Positions 26,764 to 35,638 of a DNA stretch of 64,000 bases are shown piece after piece; the first letter of the stretch is position 1; each line of letters begins with the position of its first letter. The stretch covers positions 310,001 to 374,000 of the forward strand of contig NZ_JAEACT010000004.1 of the NCBI RefSeq assembly GCF_021432385.1. The letters run 5' to 3'. The notes beneath the pieces were generated by a model. It did not search any database. It saw nothing but the letters and a program-made list of their open reading frames with translations, and was not told the origin of the DNA. The DNA is from Clostridium hydrogenum (lineage in GTDB: Bacteria > Bacillota > Clostridia > Clostridiales > Clostridiaceae). Position numbers and translations under genes: made by a program.

Positions 26764-27085
26764 AAAACTCCCATCCTCATGAATTTCACAAGGACGAGAG
26801 TTATAATTTCCCGCGGTACCACCTTAATTTACCAATATCTCACAATATTAATCTTTTCGAGTACGACTTAAATTTGATGAAAATAGTTCAGCTAGTTTAT
26901 ACTCTATCATTTTAACGGTTGAAGCTTCCGTAGACACTTACTTACATTAAATATTACTGTATATTTCAGTGCTAAGCTCAGAGACGTATTCAGACCAAAC
27001 TATTTTCATTTTCCTCTCACCAAATGGAAATTCTCTGTAGAAACCTTTGTATGGCTTACTCTTTCTCTTCAAGGCTTTTAAATAT
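26764..27085 (-). ncRNA. T-box leader, tyrosine-specific, upstream of tyrS
   Basis: On the minus strand: Stem I region with specifier UAC (complement of 26986-26988) in the context GAATACGTCTCTGAGC, the T-box AAGGTGGTACCGCGGG (complement of 26809-26824), and a terminator hairpin AACTCTCGTCCTTGTG/CATGAGGATGGGAGTT followed by T's (26765-26802). It is a textbook attenuator reading tRNA-Tyr charging. Confidence 0.95.
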
Positions 27086-27096
27086 TCATTTTTTAC

Positions 27097-27125
27097 ATAA
27101 TATCAAAAAATTATTTAATTGTCAA
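27097..27125 (-). promoter_or_regulatory. Promoter of the tyrS T-box transcript
   Basis: On the minus strand TTGACA (27125-27120), 17-bp spacer, TATTAT (27102-27097), immediately upstream of the T-box. The remaining AT-rich sequence to 27412 shows no gene that I can support. Confidence 0.8.
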
Positions 27126-27412
27126 ATTTATATTGTAAAAATTTTTATTTATATACAAGATGTTAATTTATTTTTCATATCTATAATTTTAGTGGATGCA
27201 TTAACTATTTTATTATACTTTCCATATTTTTAACTTTATAATACTTTATTTTTTACTTAATATATATATTAAACATTTTAATATATTATTGGACCTTTTA
27301 ATGTATTATTACACTTTATGTTGATTTTTTGAAAATTATGTTTTATAATGTAAAAAATCAAAAGATATTATTTAAGTTAAAAACAATTTTATTTATAAAT
27401 TTGGAGGTACCT

Positions 27413-27835
27413 ATGAAAAAAAAATTGATTTTAATAATATGTTTAATATTGATTATTGGCATTGTTGTTATAAATGTCCAAGATAAAAATACCATTACTT
27501 CGGATAATTTTAATTCTAATATTGAATATATTGATAAAAATAAAAATATCGCAGATGAGATGGAGTTCGATTATAAACTAAGGAAAGATAATAAATCAGA
27601 GTTTAATATTTATGTTAAAAGTAACAATAGCCAATTAAATCTAAAATCTAAAAATGAAATTCCTAACAGCAAAATATTTTTTGATATTGTAAACTCGAAA
27701 AATAAGACAATCAAATCAATTCAATTAGGCAAAAATTATGACAGCAAATTCCCAATAAGTAAAGGAACCTATAAAATATACATTACTTTTAAATCTGGAA
27801 CGGGTAAAGGAAAAATTAATTGGGTGGTACAATAG
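27413..27835 (+). CDS. Small membrane-anchored or secreted protein of unknown function
   Basis: 140 residues from ATG 27413, which has GGAGG upstream; the in-frame extension to 27329 is rejected. A lysine-rich start and a hydrophobic stretch (about 5-24, IICLILIIGIVVIN) form a signal or anchor without lipobox. The exported part is rich in Asn, Lys and Ser and ends in beta-like segments (GTYKIYITFKSGTGKGKINW). I do not recognise a family. It is followed one base after its stop by the start of a truncated ABC-2 permease-like frame, so it may once have been part of an exporter operon. Confidence 0.65.
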   Translation: MKKKLILIICLILIIGIVVINVQDKNTITSDNFNSNIEYIDKNKNIADEMEFDYKLRKDNKSEFNIYVKSNNSQLNLKSKNEIPNSKIFFDIVNSKNKTIKSIQLGKNYDSKFPISKGTYKIYITFKSGTGKGKINWVVQ

Positions 27836-27836
27836 T

Positions 27837-28061
27837 TTGTTGATTAAATTAATTATCAGTGAATATAGAAAAATACACAAAGTTCCTCTAATATTTGTTT
27901 CATTTACATTTTCTTTAATTATAACTTTTATATTTTTTAATTTAGCAGCAAATTCATATAATGGCATTCAAAAAAGTATCCTTCACTGTACTCTGAATAA
28001 AGGTTCGCAATCTTTAAAATTTGTGCCTAAAATAATTTTGTGCAACAGTCCATTTCATTAA
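27837..28061 (+). pseudogene. Truncated ABC-2 permease-like remnant
   Basis: From TTG 27837 the frame reads LIKLIISEYRKIHKVP followed by a hydrophobic helix (LIFVSFTFSLIITFIFF), as at the N-terminus of lantibiotic-type ABC-2 permeases. After about 45 residues it runs into ATCCTTCACTGTACTCTG (27979-27995), the right end of a family B repeat, and then into noncoding-looking sequence. The real coding part is about 27837-27975. I read this as a gene broken at a repeat; the family call rests on only about 40 residues. Confidence 0.5.
27978..27995. repeat. Family B right-end fragment at the permease breakpoint
   Basis: ATCCTTCACTGTACTCTG matches the right arm of family B copies (compare 30230-30246 and 33628-33645). 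No left arm is present nearby. Confidence 0.6.
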
Positions 28062-28093
28062 ACCACTTTAAATATTCCTAGCTATCATTAATT

Positions 28094-29344
28094 TTAAATT
28101 ATTGTTTTTAAAAAAGTTATTTTAAATTCCGTACCTACTCCAAGTTCACTTCTTACCACTATGCTTCCACCTTCACTTTCAATAATCCTCTTACTAAGTG
28201 CAAGTCCTATACCTATACTTTCCGGATTAGTGGAATTTTCTCCTTTATAAAATCTTTCAAATATTTTATTTAAGTTTTTATTGTCTATACCCTCTCCGTT
28301 ATCTTTTATATTTATTTGAAGCGAAAGAGGTGTTTCTTCTGAACTTATTTCTATTGTTCCGCCTTCGCCTGCATGCTCTATTGCATTTTTAATAATATTT
28401 GAAATAGCTTCTGCTGTCCATTGAACATCATGTTTGAACTTCGTATCCTTATTTATATTTAAAAGCATATTTTGTTTCTTTTCTTTTGCTTTATACGAAA
28501 GTGGCTTTAATGCATTCTGCACAGTATGCAATAAATTTTCACTTCTAATATTAAATTCTACTGCTCCAGCTTCAAGTCTTGCCATCTTAAGTAAATTTAC
28601 GACAAGCCACTGCATTCTATTAAGTTGTTCTAAGGATTTCTGAAGAAAGTTTTTTCTATCTTTCAATTCCATTTCACTATCGCTTAGCATTATGTCATTA
28701 TACATAACTAAAGCTGCCAAGGGTGTTTTTAATTGATGTGATATATCAGAGATTATATTTTTTAATTGAATTTTATCTTTTTTTAAGTTTGCCAAATTTT
28801 CTTTAAGCCTTTTAGCCATAACATTAAATTCATGACCTAATACATAAAACTCACCTTCTCCACCTTCAGGAAAGCTAATATCAAACTTTCCATCTACCAA
28901 AGCTTCCGAAGCCCTACAAATCTCTCTAACTTTTTTTAGCATTCCCTTCAGAGTATTAAATATAACAAAATAAACAATAAACATAAATAAAATTAAGATA
29001 CAAAAGCCCCTAATTAAAGTCACACTTCCAAACTTATCAATTAGCGGATTTTTATAAGAGTCAAGTTCATATGTATATCCATAATCATTTAATATACTTT
29101 GACTCTTTTTTATTTCTGCATTAGTTACACCTTTAGTAAATACTTTTATTATGTCTTCCTTTTCGTAAGGATACTTATTTAATATTTTTGAAGCAATAAC
29201 TTTATTTGAAGAAATATATCTTTTATTTAAATCCGACATACTCCCATTAAAAAATATAAATAAACACACAAACATCAGCACTTGAATAATTAAAAATTTT
29301 ATAGTAATACTTTTTATTTCTTCATTTCTAAAATAACTATTCAA
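28094..29344 (-). CDS. Sensor histidine kinase (partner of the 29337 regulator)
   Basis: 416 residues: helix at about 14-34, extracytoplasmic loop of about 70 residues, helix at about 108-130, HAMP, HisKA with DISHQLKTPLAAL, then HATPase_c (NIIKNAIEHAGEGG, SIGIGLALSKRIIESEGG). It overlaps the regulator gene by 8 bp. With the FtsX-type exporter upstream it fits the clostridial and bacillary peptide-antibiotic sensing modules. The inducer is unknown. Confidence 0.92.
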   Translation of the reverse strand: MNSYFRNEEIKSITIKFLIIQVLMFVCLFIFFNGSMSDLNKRYISSNKVIASKILNKYPYEKEDIIKVFTKGVTNAEIKKSQSILNDYGYTYELDSYKNPLIDKFGSVTLIRGFCILILFMFIVYFVIFNTLKGMLKKVREICRASEALVDGKFDISFPEGGEGEFYVLGHEFNVMAKRLKENLANLKKDKIQLKNIISDISHQLKTPLAALVMYNDIMLSDSEMELKDRKNFLQKSLEQLNRMQWLVVNLLKMARLEAGAVEFNIRSENLLHTVQNALKPLSYKAKEKKQNMLLNINKDTKFKHDVQWTAEAISNIIKNAIEHAGEGGTIEISSEETPLSLQINIKDNGEGIDNKNLNKIFERFYKGENSTNPESIGIGLALSKRIIESEGGSIVVRSELGVGTEFKITFLKTII

Positions 29345-30041
29345 GCCTTGTCACCTCTTTATTCCATCTATAGCCAAGTCCTCTTACGGTTTGAATGTAT
29401 TCTGGTTCCTTTAAATTTTCCTCTAATTTTTCCCTTAATCTTTTTATATAAACATTAAGAGTATTTTCATCCACAAAATTTCCATCTACATCCCAAAGCT
29501 TTTCAAGTATTGTATTTCTAGCTAATACATTTCCTTTATTCTCTACAAACAATAAAAGTAGCTTGTACTCCATAGAAGTTAAAATTATTTCTTGCCCATT
29601 TCTAAATATTTTAAATTTAAGAGGTTCTATTAATATATTGCCTGTCCTTATTTTTTTAACATTTTCTTTTTTTATTATTTTATTTCTACGTAAAATTGCA
29701 TTTATTCTAGAAACAAGTTCTTTTATTCTAACAGGCTTTACAATATAATCATCTCCACCTATATCAAGCCCAAGCACAACATTTACCTCTTCATCGCAGG
29801 CAGTCATAAATATTATAGGTAAATTATTATCTTCTTCCCTTATTTCTTTGCATAAATCGTATCCATTTCCATCTGGAAGAAGTACATCAAGAAGCATTAA
29901 ATCAAAAACTTCTTTTTTTAAACTTTCCTTAGCTTCTTTTATATTTTTTGCAGCTTTTATAGAAAACCCCTCTTTTTTCAAGGCATATTCGACTCCTATA
30001 GTAATTGCCATATCATCTTCAACTAATAAAATTTTATTCAT
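29337..30041 (-). CDS. OmpR-family response regulator
   Basis: About 234 residues from ATG 30041 (GGGG upstream; a TTG at 30053 is possible). The receiver has ILLVEDD, LMLLDVLLPDGNG (phosphoacceptor Asp) and DYIVKPVR; a C-terminal winged helix carries ENTLNVYIKRLREKLE and TVRGLGYRW. A family B repeat begins 15 bp upstream of its start, separating it from the exporter genes in the same orientation. Confidence 0.93.
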   Translation of the reverse strand: MNKILLVEDDMAITIGVEYALKKEGFSIKAAKNIKEAKESLKKEVFDLMLLDVLLPDGNGYDLCKEIREEDNNLPIIFMTACDEEVNVVLGLDIGGDDYIVKPVRIKELVSRINAILRRNKIIKKENVKKIRTGNILIEPLKFKIFRNGQEIILTSMEYKLLLLFVENKGNVLARNTILEKLWDVDGNFVDENTLNVYIKRLREKLEENLKEPEYIQTVRGLGYRWNKEVTRLE

Positions 30042-30055
30042 ATTACCCCACAATC

Positions 30056-30267
30056 AGAGTACAAAGTACAGAGTACAGAGTACAGTGAATGATGATTTTT
30101 CTCCTCTAGCGCTACGAAAAATCTAAAAACTTATTTTTTATTGCTTACGCAATTGCACAATATATGGTGCTCAGCGAAGCTGACAATATTAAATTTAAGA
30201 TTTACCTAAGCATAGCGAAAGGTAAATCATCATTCACTGTACTCTGTACTCTGTCATCTGTACTCTG
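30056..30267 (-). repeat. Family B heptamer-arm palindrome (copy B2)
   Basis: 212 bp between the permease gene and the regulator gene, both on the minus strand. Arms are AGAGTAC/AAAGTAC heptamers on one side and GTACTCT repeats on the other. In minus orientation: hairpin 1 GATTTACC/GGTAAATC, hairpin 2 TCAGC/GCTGA, hairpin 3 ATTGC/GCAAT, hairpin 4 GATTTTTC/GAGAAAAATC. It fills nearly the whole intergenic region. Confidence 0.85.
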
Positions 30268-30342
30268 TTTCAAATTCTAATTTGTCAGTATGAACTTGGT
30301 ATTTATAATTTCCATTTTTCAGGTACTATATCTTTAATCTTA

Positions 30343-32901
30343 TCATTCTTGATTTAAATTTTCCACTACATTCATATTTTTTAATTTTCGAAGAGGAATA
30401 GCTGAGGCTATTAATGTTATTATTATCGCAGCTATAACTTCACCCACTATAGCTACTATAGGCAGCTTAAGATTAAAATCTCTAAACTCACTTCCAGAAA
30501 TTATTTTTATTAAAATGAAATCCAGAGCTCCGCCTATAAAGGTTCCAAGTACAGCTGCAATAATTCCATGAAGTGTTCCTTCAAGAAGCACCATTTTCGT
30601 AAGCTGCTCTTTTGTCATGCCAATTGCCATGAGCATTGCAAATTCCGCTTTTCTTAAAATAATGTTTATACTTACGGTATTTATTATATTTACAGCAGAA
30701 ATAAGTGTTATGATTGATATAAAACCATAAACAAATACTTCCATTTCAAAGTTACTTTTTTTATTATCTTCCGCTATTTTATAAAAATCTGTATAATATC
30801 CACCGACTTCGGCTGCCTTATCTTCAAAAGACTTATACAATTTATCTCTTGATGTTTTATCATTAAATACAATTCCAAATCCGTCATAATCAATTTTGCC
30901 ATTTAATTTTTTATACATATCTTCTGTAAATATAAAATTCATTCCTTCAATAGGATATCCATCATTATTATTATTTATTGGATCTACATTAAGTATTCCA
31001 ACTACTGTTAATGTAACAAACTCTTTATTATCTATTGATTTTCGCTGCTCTTTATCAGCATCCTCCGCTGCATTTTCACTGTCTTTGAGCAAATAATTTT
31101 TCATTTTAGGAATTACTATTTTATCTCCAACCTTATAAGTTGAATAATTTTCAAAAACCTTTTTATTTTCTTTTCTATCTGAAGTTTGAATTTTATTTTT
31201 ATTAACAATTAATACTCCATTATTGTTTAGTTTGTCCTTATTGATTTCTCCAGACGAAATATATTTTTTAGCCAGTTCCAAGGCATTGTCATCATATAAA
31301 CTAATATCTATACTTGTTTCTGTAAAATTTTTGTACTGCGGTTTATTTTCACTTAGGCTCGTTTTTTTATAAAAATTTACGTTCAATTTATCACTTGCAA
31401 TATAAATTCCATTTTCAGCATCGGAAAGTTTATATACTTTTTTTACACCTGATGATTTTTTTATTTGTTCATAATCTTCCGTACTTAAACCACCTTTAGC
31501 ATTATTCTTAAATAGTATGCTGTCATACGGTGTTATTTTTTTACTATCATTATCCATCTGCTTTACAAAACTAGCAAAGGTAGTAAATACAATAAACATA
31601 ATTATTGAAATTACAAGAGAAAATACAGTAACCCAAAACCTTCCTGGAAGTCTTTTTATATTTTTATAAGCAAGCTCTCCCTCATTTCCAAATAAAAGCT
31701 TTATTATTTTGCTATTTCTCTTTTTTAATTTTTTATTTTTTATTCCAATTGTATTTTTTAGTGCATCCATAGGACTTATCCTTCCAGCCCTTCTTACTGG
31801 ATTAAAAGCTGATAAAAGTATTGTAAATACAGAAAGAACGGCACTAATAATAAATACAACTGGATAAACACCTATTTTAAAATTTGAAGAACCAATAAAT
31901 GATAATTTTCCCATAAGCTTTACCGTAAGATATATCCCTAAATAACCTGCAAGGCAGCCAATAGGTATACCAACAAGGCACATATAGGCAGCTTCCCTAA
32001 TAACCATACTTTTTATTTGCTTTGGAGTTGCACCTATAGATCTTAAAATTCCAAAATGCTTTATTCTCTCCATAACAGATATATTAAAAGAATTATATAT
32101 AAGTGCAGCACTAGACACTACTATTATGCTTATTAAAAATACTATAATCTTAACTATAAAATCATTTCTAAGCTCATTAGGACTTTGTAAATAGGATCTT
32201 AAAATCACATCATTGTATTCAATTTGAAGTTGTGAGCTTTTTAAACCACTTTCCTTTGCAATTCTATTTGCTACTTTTTCTTTATTTCTTTTCTCTTTTA
32301 AATTTACAAAAACATTAAATTTAGAAGTATCCTTGTTATTAAAATTTATGAAAGTAATCGCCCTTGCTGGAGCAAGTGAATTATACTCATATGTTCCAAC
32401 TATTTTATAATTTTTTGTTTCATTATTCTGTAAACTTATAGTTATGCTATCACCTATTTTTTTATCCTTAAGCTGATAAGAAGTTCCCATATCCAACATA
32501 ATTTCATTTTCCTTTTTAGGAAATCTGCCCTTCTTTATTTCAAAGCATCTATTCATTATATTTTTAAAACTGTTTTTATCATATGCTCTTACTTCTAAAT
32601 TTAAATTTTCATTTTGGACTTTTACTTCCGCCTTCTCCCATCTCTCTTCAATACCAAAATTGAGTACTTCAGCATTGTTTATCATTTTTTCTACATTACT
32701 GCTTGATATGTTATCGTACTTAAATTCATAATTTCCAAGCGATTGTTTTGCATCTTCTATCTGAGAAGCCCTGTAACTAAATAAAATTGTCCCTATTCCA
32801 GTAAACAAAGCTACAGAAAGAATTATTCCAATTACCGTAAGGAAAGTTCTCTTTTTATTTGCCTTTAGATATTTCAAAGTGATTTCAGAGTATTTTTTCA
32901 T
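30343..32901 (-). CDS. Large FtsX-type ABC transporter permease
   Basis: 852 residues: N-terminal helix, extracytoplasmic domain (about 45-240), three helices, a cytoplasmic link, a further helix with a second large extracytoplasmic domain (about 450-720), and three final helices. ISVMERIKHFGILRSIGAT and INIILRKAEFAMLMAIGMT mark two FtsX cores. This duplicated-core layout is common in Gram-positive peptide exporters and sensors. It overlaps the ATPase gene by 4 bp. Likely role: antimicrobial-peptide or envelope-stress resistance, controlled by the adjacent kinase/regulator. Confidence 0.88.
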   Translation of the reverse strand: MKKYSEITLKYLKANKKRTFLTVIGIILSVALFTGIGTILFSYRASQIEDAKQSLGNYEFKYDNISSSNVEKMINNAEVLNFGIEERWEKAEVKVQNENLNLEVRAYDKNSFKNIMNRCFEIKKGRFPKKENEIMLDMGTSYQLKDKKIGDSITISLQNNETKNYKIVGTYEYNSLAPARAITFINFNNKDTSKFNVFVNLKEKRNKEKVANRIAKESGLKSSQLQIEYNDVILRSYLQSPNELRNDFIVKIIVFLISIIVVSSAALIYNSFNISVMERIKHFGILRSIGATPKQIKSMVIREAAYMCLVGIPIGCLAGYLGIYLTVKLMGKLSFIGSSNFKIGVYPVVFIISAVLSVFTILLSAFNPVRRAGRISPMDALKNTIGIKNKKLKKRNSKIIKLLFGNEGELAYKNIKRLPGRFWVTVFSLVISIIMFIVFTTFASFVKQMDNDSKKITPYDSILFKNNAKGGLSTEDYEQIKKSSGVKKVYKLSDAENGIYIASDKLNVNFYKKTSLSENKPQYKNFTETSIDISLYDDNALELAKKYISSGEINKDKLNNNGVLIVNKNKIQTSDRKENKKVFENYSTYKVGDKIVIPKMKNYLLKDSENAAEDADKEQRKSIDNKEFVTLTVVGILNVDPINNNNDGYPIEGMNFIFTEDMYKKLNGKIDYDGFGIVFNDKTSRDKLYKSFEDKAAEVGGYYTDFYKIAEDNKKSNFEMEVFVYGFISIITLISAVNIINTVSINIILRKAEFAMLMAIGMTKEQLTKMVLLEGTLHGIIAAVLGTFIGGALDFILIKIISGSEFRDFNLKLPIVAIVGEVIAAIIITLIASAIPLRKLKNMNVVENLNQE

Positions 32902-33581
32902 CTTGAGACCACCTCATTTGACTTTATCTCTCCATCTTCTATACTTATTACCCTATCTGCAAGCCTTGCAATAGATAAATCATGAGTTATAACTATAAGT
33001 GTTTGATTATATTTTTTAGCAGAATATCTTAAAAGTTCAATTATTTCTTTACTGTTTTTAGAATCAAGATTTCCAGTAGGCTCGTCTGCTAATATTATTG
33101 CTGGTTTATTTGCAAGTGCCCGTCCAATCGATACCCTCTGCTGCTGACCACCAGAAAGCTGTGATGGTAAATGGTTTCTTCTATCCTTTATATCTAGAAT
33201 ACCCATTATTTCTTCAAGATAATTTTTATCTATTTCTTTTCCATCAAGTAAAAGTGGCATAACTATATTTTCCTCAGCTGTCAAAACAGGAAGCAAATTA
33301 TAAAATTGAAATACAAAGCCTATTTTTCTTCTTCTCATTATTGAAAGTTGTTTTTCATTTAACTTATTTATCACTGTACCATCTACAATAACTTCACCAG
33401 AGGTTGCCTTTTCAACACCGCCAACAATGTGAAGGAAAGTACTTTTTCCAGAACCACTTGGTCCTACTACTGCTGCAAATTCTCCTTCATTTATAGTTAA
33501 ATTTATATTTTTTAAAGCTTCTACCCTTGTATTTCCTTTTCCGTATGTTTTACATAAATTTTTAATTTGAAGTATTTCCAT
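32898..33581 (-). CDS. ABC transporter ATPase partner of the FtsX-type permease
   Basis: About 227 residues from ATG 33581 (GGGGG upstream). Walker A GPSGSGKSTF, FQFYNLLPVLT Q-loop, signature LSGGQQQRVSIGRAL, Walker B AIILADEPTGNLD. MacB/LolD subfamily. First gene of the exporter group. Confidence 0.93.
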   Translation of the reverse strand: MEILQIKNLCKTYGKGNTRVEALKNINLTINEGEFAAVVGPSGSGKSTFLHIVGGVEKATSGEVIVDGTVINKLNEKQLSIMRRRKIGFVFQFYNLLPVLTAEENIVMPLLLDGKEIDKNYLEEIMGILDIKDRRNHLPSQLSGGQQQRVSIGRALANKPAIILADEPTGNLDSKNSKEIIELLRYSAKKYNQTLIVITHDLSIARLADRVISIEDGEIKSNEVVSR

Positions 33582-33600
33582 TTTCAATCCCCCTATATTT

Positions 33601-33735
33601 AAAATAAACCACTTGGAAATTTAAATCATCCTTCACTGTACTCCGTCATCTGTACTCTGTTCTACAAATTATGGTTTAAAATGATGCATTTGGCATGTGT
33701 AATTTCAATGTTCCAAGTTGTACATCTATATAATA
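33601..33735. repeat. Composite repeat remnant (family A ends with a family B right arm)
   Basis: Starts ATAAACCACTTGGAAATTT, then carries the family B right arm AATCATCCTTCACTGTACT followed by CTGTACTCTG (33624-33659), then ATGCATTTGG and AATTTCAATGTTCCAAGTTG toward 33724. The left heptamer arm and interior are missing. No gene is present in 33582-33889 apart from this and the Fic terminator. Confidence 0.55.
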
Positions 33736-33786
33736 ATTCTTGTTTATTACTGTAGCATAAATTGTTTATTACAAAAATGTAATAAA

Positions 33787-33830
33787 AAAAGCTCTTAGGC
33801 ATAAAAATTATCATGCTAAGAACTTTTATC
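33787..33830 (-). terminator. Terminator of the Fic gene
   Basis: On the minus strand, AGTTCTTAGCAT and ATGCCTAAGAGCT can pair around a T-rich loop, followed by TTTTTTT. It lies about 60 bp after the Fic stop codon. Confidence 0.65.
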
Positions 33831-33889
33831 AATATCTATAGCTTATAACAAACATTTCACTATATATACTAGTTCAATTATTGAATTTT

Positions 33890-34624
33890 TTATGAAATTA
33901 TATATAAATACATATCTAAACTTCTATTTACTGCTTCTTCTATAATTTTTATAAAATCATCTAATTTATTTTTCATACTAGCTTTTTCAAGCGCCGCCAT
34001 ATATTCATTTCTGTCTTCCATCCTTATTACAGTCATTGGATATCCATTCCTCATAAGAATTAAATTCATAAGTAGCCTACCACATCTACCATTTCCGTCT
34101 ATAAAAGGATGTATAAATGTAAATTTATGATGAAATTCAGCTGCAAGCTCTATAGGATGTATCTTATTTTTATTCTTGGCATACCATGTAATTAATTCTT
34201 CCATTTGCTGTGGAACTAGAAAATGTTCTGGAGGTCTATGATTACTACCGCTTATAAGTACATTAACGTTTCTATATTTCCCTGCATTTTCATTATTTAT
34301 ACTTTTAAGAATAATATAATGCAGATTTTTTATAACATTCTGATTAATATCTATATTTTTATTTACTATATCTTCAATATAATCAATAGCTTCTTTGTGA
34401 TTAATAACTTCAAGATGCTCCTTAAGAGTTTTACCTTTTCCAATAGTAATACCATCTTCCAAAATTACTTTGGTTTCTGTAATTGTAAGAGTGTTTCCCT
34501 CTATGGCATTTGAATTGTACGTAAACTCCACATCAAAATACTGTTTTAAATTTTTAACACAAGTATCATTAAATGGTCTTTTACTATCAAGTATTTTTTT
34601 CTTTTCATCTATTTCTTTAATCAT
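33890..34624 (-). CDS. Fic-domain protein (class II, N-terminal inhibitory motif)
   Basis: 244 residues from ATG 34624 (AAGGTGA upstream). The full catalytic motif HPFIDGNGRCGR is at 172-183, so it should transfer AMP or another nucleotide group to a target hydroxyl. The inhibitory motif SNAIEGN at 38-44 supplies the Glu that blocks productive ATP binding, defining a self-inhibited class II Fic. No antitoxin or HTH domain accompanies it. The target is unknown. Monocistronic with its own terminator. Confidence 0.9.
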   Translation of the reverse strand: MIKEIDEKKKILDSKRPFNDTCVKNLKQYFDVEFTYNSNAIEGNTLTITETKVILEDGITIGKGKTLKEHLEVINHKEAIDYIEDIVNKNIDINQNVIKNLHYIILKSINNENAGKYRNVNVLISGSNHRPPEHFLVPQQMEELITWYAKNKNKIHPIELAAEFHHKFTFIHPFIDGNGRCGRLLMNLILMRNGYPMTVIRMEDRNEYMAALEKASMKNKLDDFIKIIEEAVNRSLDMYLYIIS

Positions 34625-34730
34625 ACATATCACCTTATAAATCAAATTATATTTATATTATTATCAAACAATTTTGTTTTATAATTTTTTATGAAATATT
34701 TCTTATCCATATTATACCACATAATACTAA

Positions 34731-34785
34731 GCCATCTAAAAAAAATATTTCAAAATTGCACTTGCTATTTTTTTAAGATGCCTAA
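34731..34785 (-). terminator. Probable terminator after the methyltransferase
   Basis: Minus strand: AGGCATCTTAAAAAAATA can pair with TATTTTTTTTAGATGGCTT across a short spacer, ending in a T-rich stretch. Confidence 0.5.
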
Positions 34786-34799
34786 ACCTAATTATAAAT

Positions 34800-35369
34800 T
34801 TACTTTCTAAAGACTACCTTAAAAGTCTTCCCATAATCTTCTGCCTTCACAACTTCAAACCCTGCTTTTATCCCCAATTTTTTAAAGTAGGTTAAATCCT
34901 GCTCATAATCCTTTTTCAAAACACCATAAGAGGTTTCAATTAATTTATTTGGCGTATTTACCTCAAGTTCAATAATAAATATATCATTTTTACTACTATC
35001 CATTTTGGGCATTACAGCATCCCACAATACAAACTCCGCTCCACTTTTAAGTACTCTATAAACCTCATTAAATACTTTTTTATGGTCAGCTTTATCAATA
35101 AACATCATTGTAAAAAATGACGTTGCTGCATCAAATTTATCATTTTGAAAAGTTAAATTTGATGCATCCATAACTATTTTAACTGGACCTTCTGGAGCCT
35201 CATCCAATTCTTCCTGCCTTTTGTCTATAGCCGTTACTCTTTTGCCATAGCAAACTCCAATTACACCTTCTCCCCCGCCTCCAATGTCTAAAATTTTATC
35301 TCCTTGTATCTCTTTTCCAATAAGTAATTTTTGTTTTTCCACAACATAATTTCTATCTTTACTGTTCAA
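34800..35369 (-). CDS. Class I SAM-dependent methyltransferase under S-box control
   Basis: About 189 residues with the SAM-binding motif ILDIGGGGEGVIG, acidic residue in VTAIDKRQEE, and post-motif VLKSGAEFVLWD. Start chosen at TTG 35369 because GAGGTGATT lies just upstream; a GTG at 35378 would overlap it. The substrate is unknown; the fold is Methyltransf_11-like. A SAM-I riboswitch with its own promoter precedes it, so expression should rise when SAM is low, which is uncommon for a methyltransferase that consumes SAM. Confidence 0.82.
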   Translation of the reverse strand: MNSKDRNYVVEKQKLLIGKEIQGDKILDIGGGGEGVIGVCYGKRVTAIDKRQEELDEAPEGPVKIVMDASNLTFQNDKFDAATSFFTMMFIDKADHKKVFNEVYRVLKSGAEFVLWDAVMPKMDSSKNDIFIIELEVNTPNKLIETSYGVLKKDYEQDLTYFKKLGIKAGFEVVKAEDYGKTFKVVFRK

Positions 35370-35398
35370 AGTAATCACCTCAAATATTTTTTAACATA

Positions 35399-35432
35399 TA
35401 AAAAGCTGTTTTCCTTAAACAGAAAACAGCTT
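35399..35432 (-). terminator. Expression-platform terminator of the SAM-I riboswitch
   Basis: Minus strand hairpin AAGCTGTTTTCTG/AAGGAAAACAGCTT followed by a T run, between the aptamer and the methyltransferase start. Confidence 0.8.
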
Positions 35433-35475
35433 AATAACAATAAAATATCATATTTATATTGCATATTACTATTTT

Positions 35476-35570
35476 CTTATCTCCCAAATTTACTTTGCAG
35501 GAATTGACACCGTACATTCTTGCCGGTTGTCGGGTTTCACAGGGCCAGTCCCTCCACCACTCTAGATAAG
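35476..35570 (-). ncRNA. SAM-I (S-box) riboswitch aptamer
   Basis: Minus strand shows the conserved core: CTTATC at the 5' side pairing with GATAAG, AGAGTGGTGGAGGGACTGG, CCCTGTGAAACCCGACAACC, GGTGTCAATTCCTGCA and a closing GGGAGATAAG. It is nearly consensus. The downstream hairpin at 35399-35432 gives SAM-dependent termination before the methyltransferase gene. Confidence 0.96.
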
Positions 35571-35602
35571 CTTTTATATAGTATTCTTATATGTTTAATT
35601 AA

Positions 35603-35631
35603 ATTATATAATTTAATATATATAATGTCAA
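35603..35631 (-). promoter_or_regulatory. Promoter of the SAM-I riboswitch transcript
   Basis: Minus strand TTGACA (35631-35626), 17-bp spacer, TATAAT (35608-35603): consensus hexamers. It begins 8 bp after the stop codon of the exporter gene, so the methyltransferase is transcribed independently. Confidence 0.85.
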
Positions 35632-35638
35632 TATACTA

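Noticed and set aside
26637-26822. 61-codon minus-strand frame over the end of repeat B1 and the T-box terminator
   Set aside because: It is composed of repeat and leader sequence and has no ribosome binding site.
33890-34624. Fic/PemK pair considered as parts of one toxin-antitoxin island
   Set aside because: They are 10 kb apart, unlinked, and without antitoxin genes or mobility genes between them.
35521-35570. S-box considered as controlling the upstream heterodimeric exporter
   Set aside because: The aptamer is on the minus strand downstream of the exporter stop and has its own promoter and terminator pointing to the methyltransferase.
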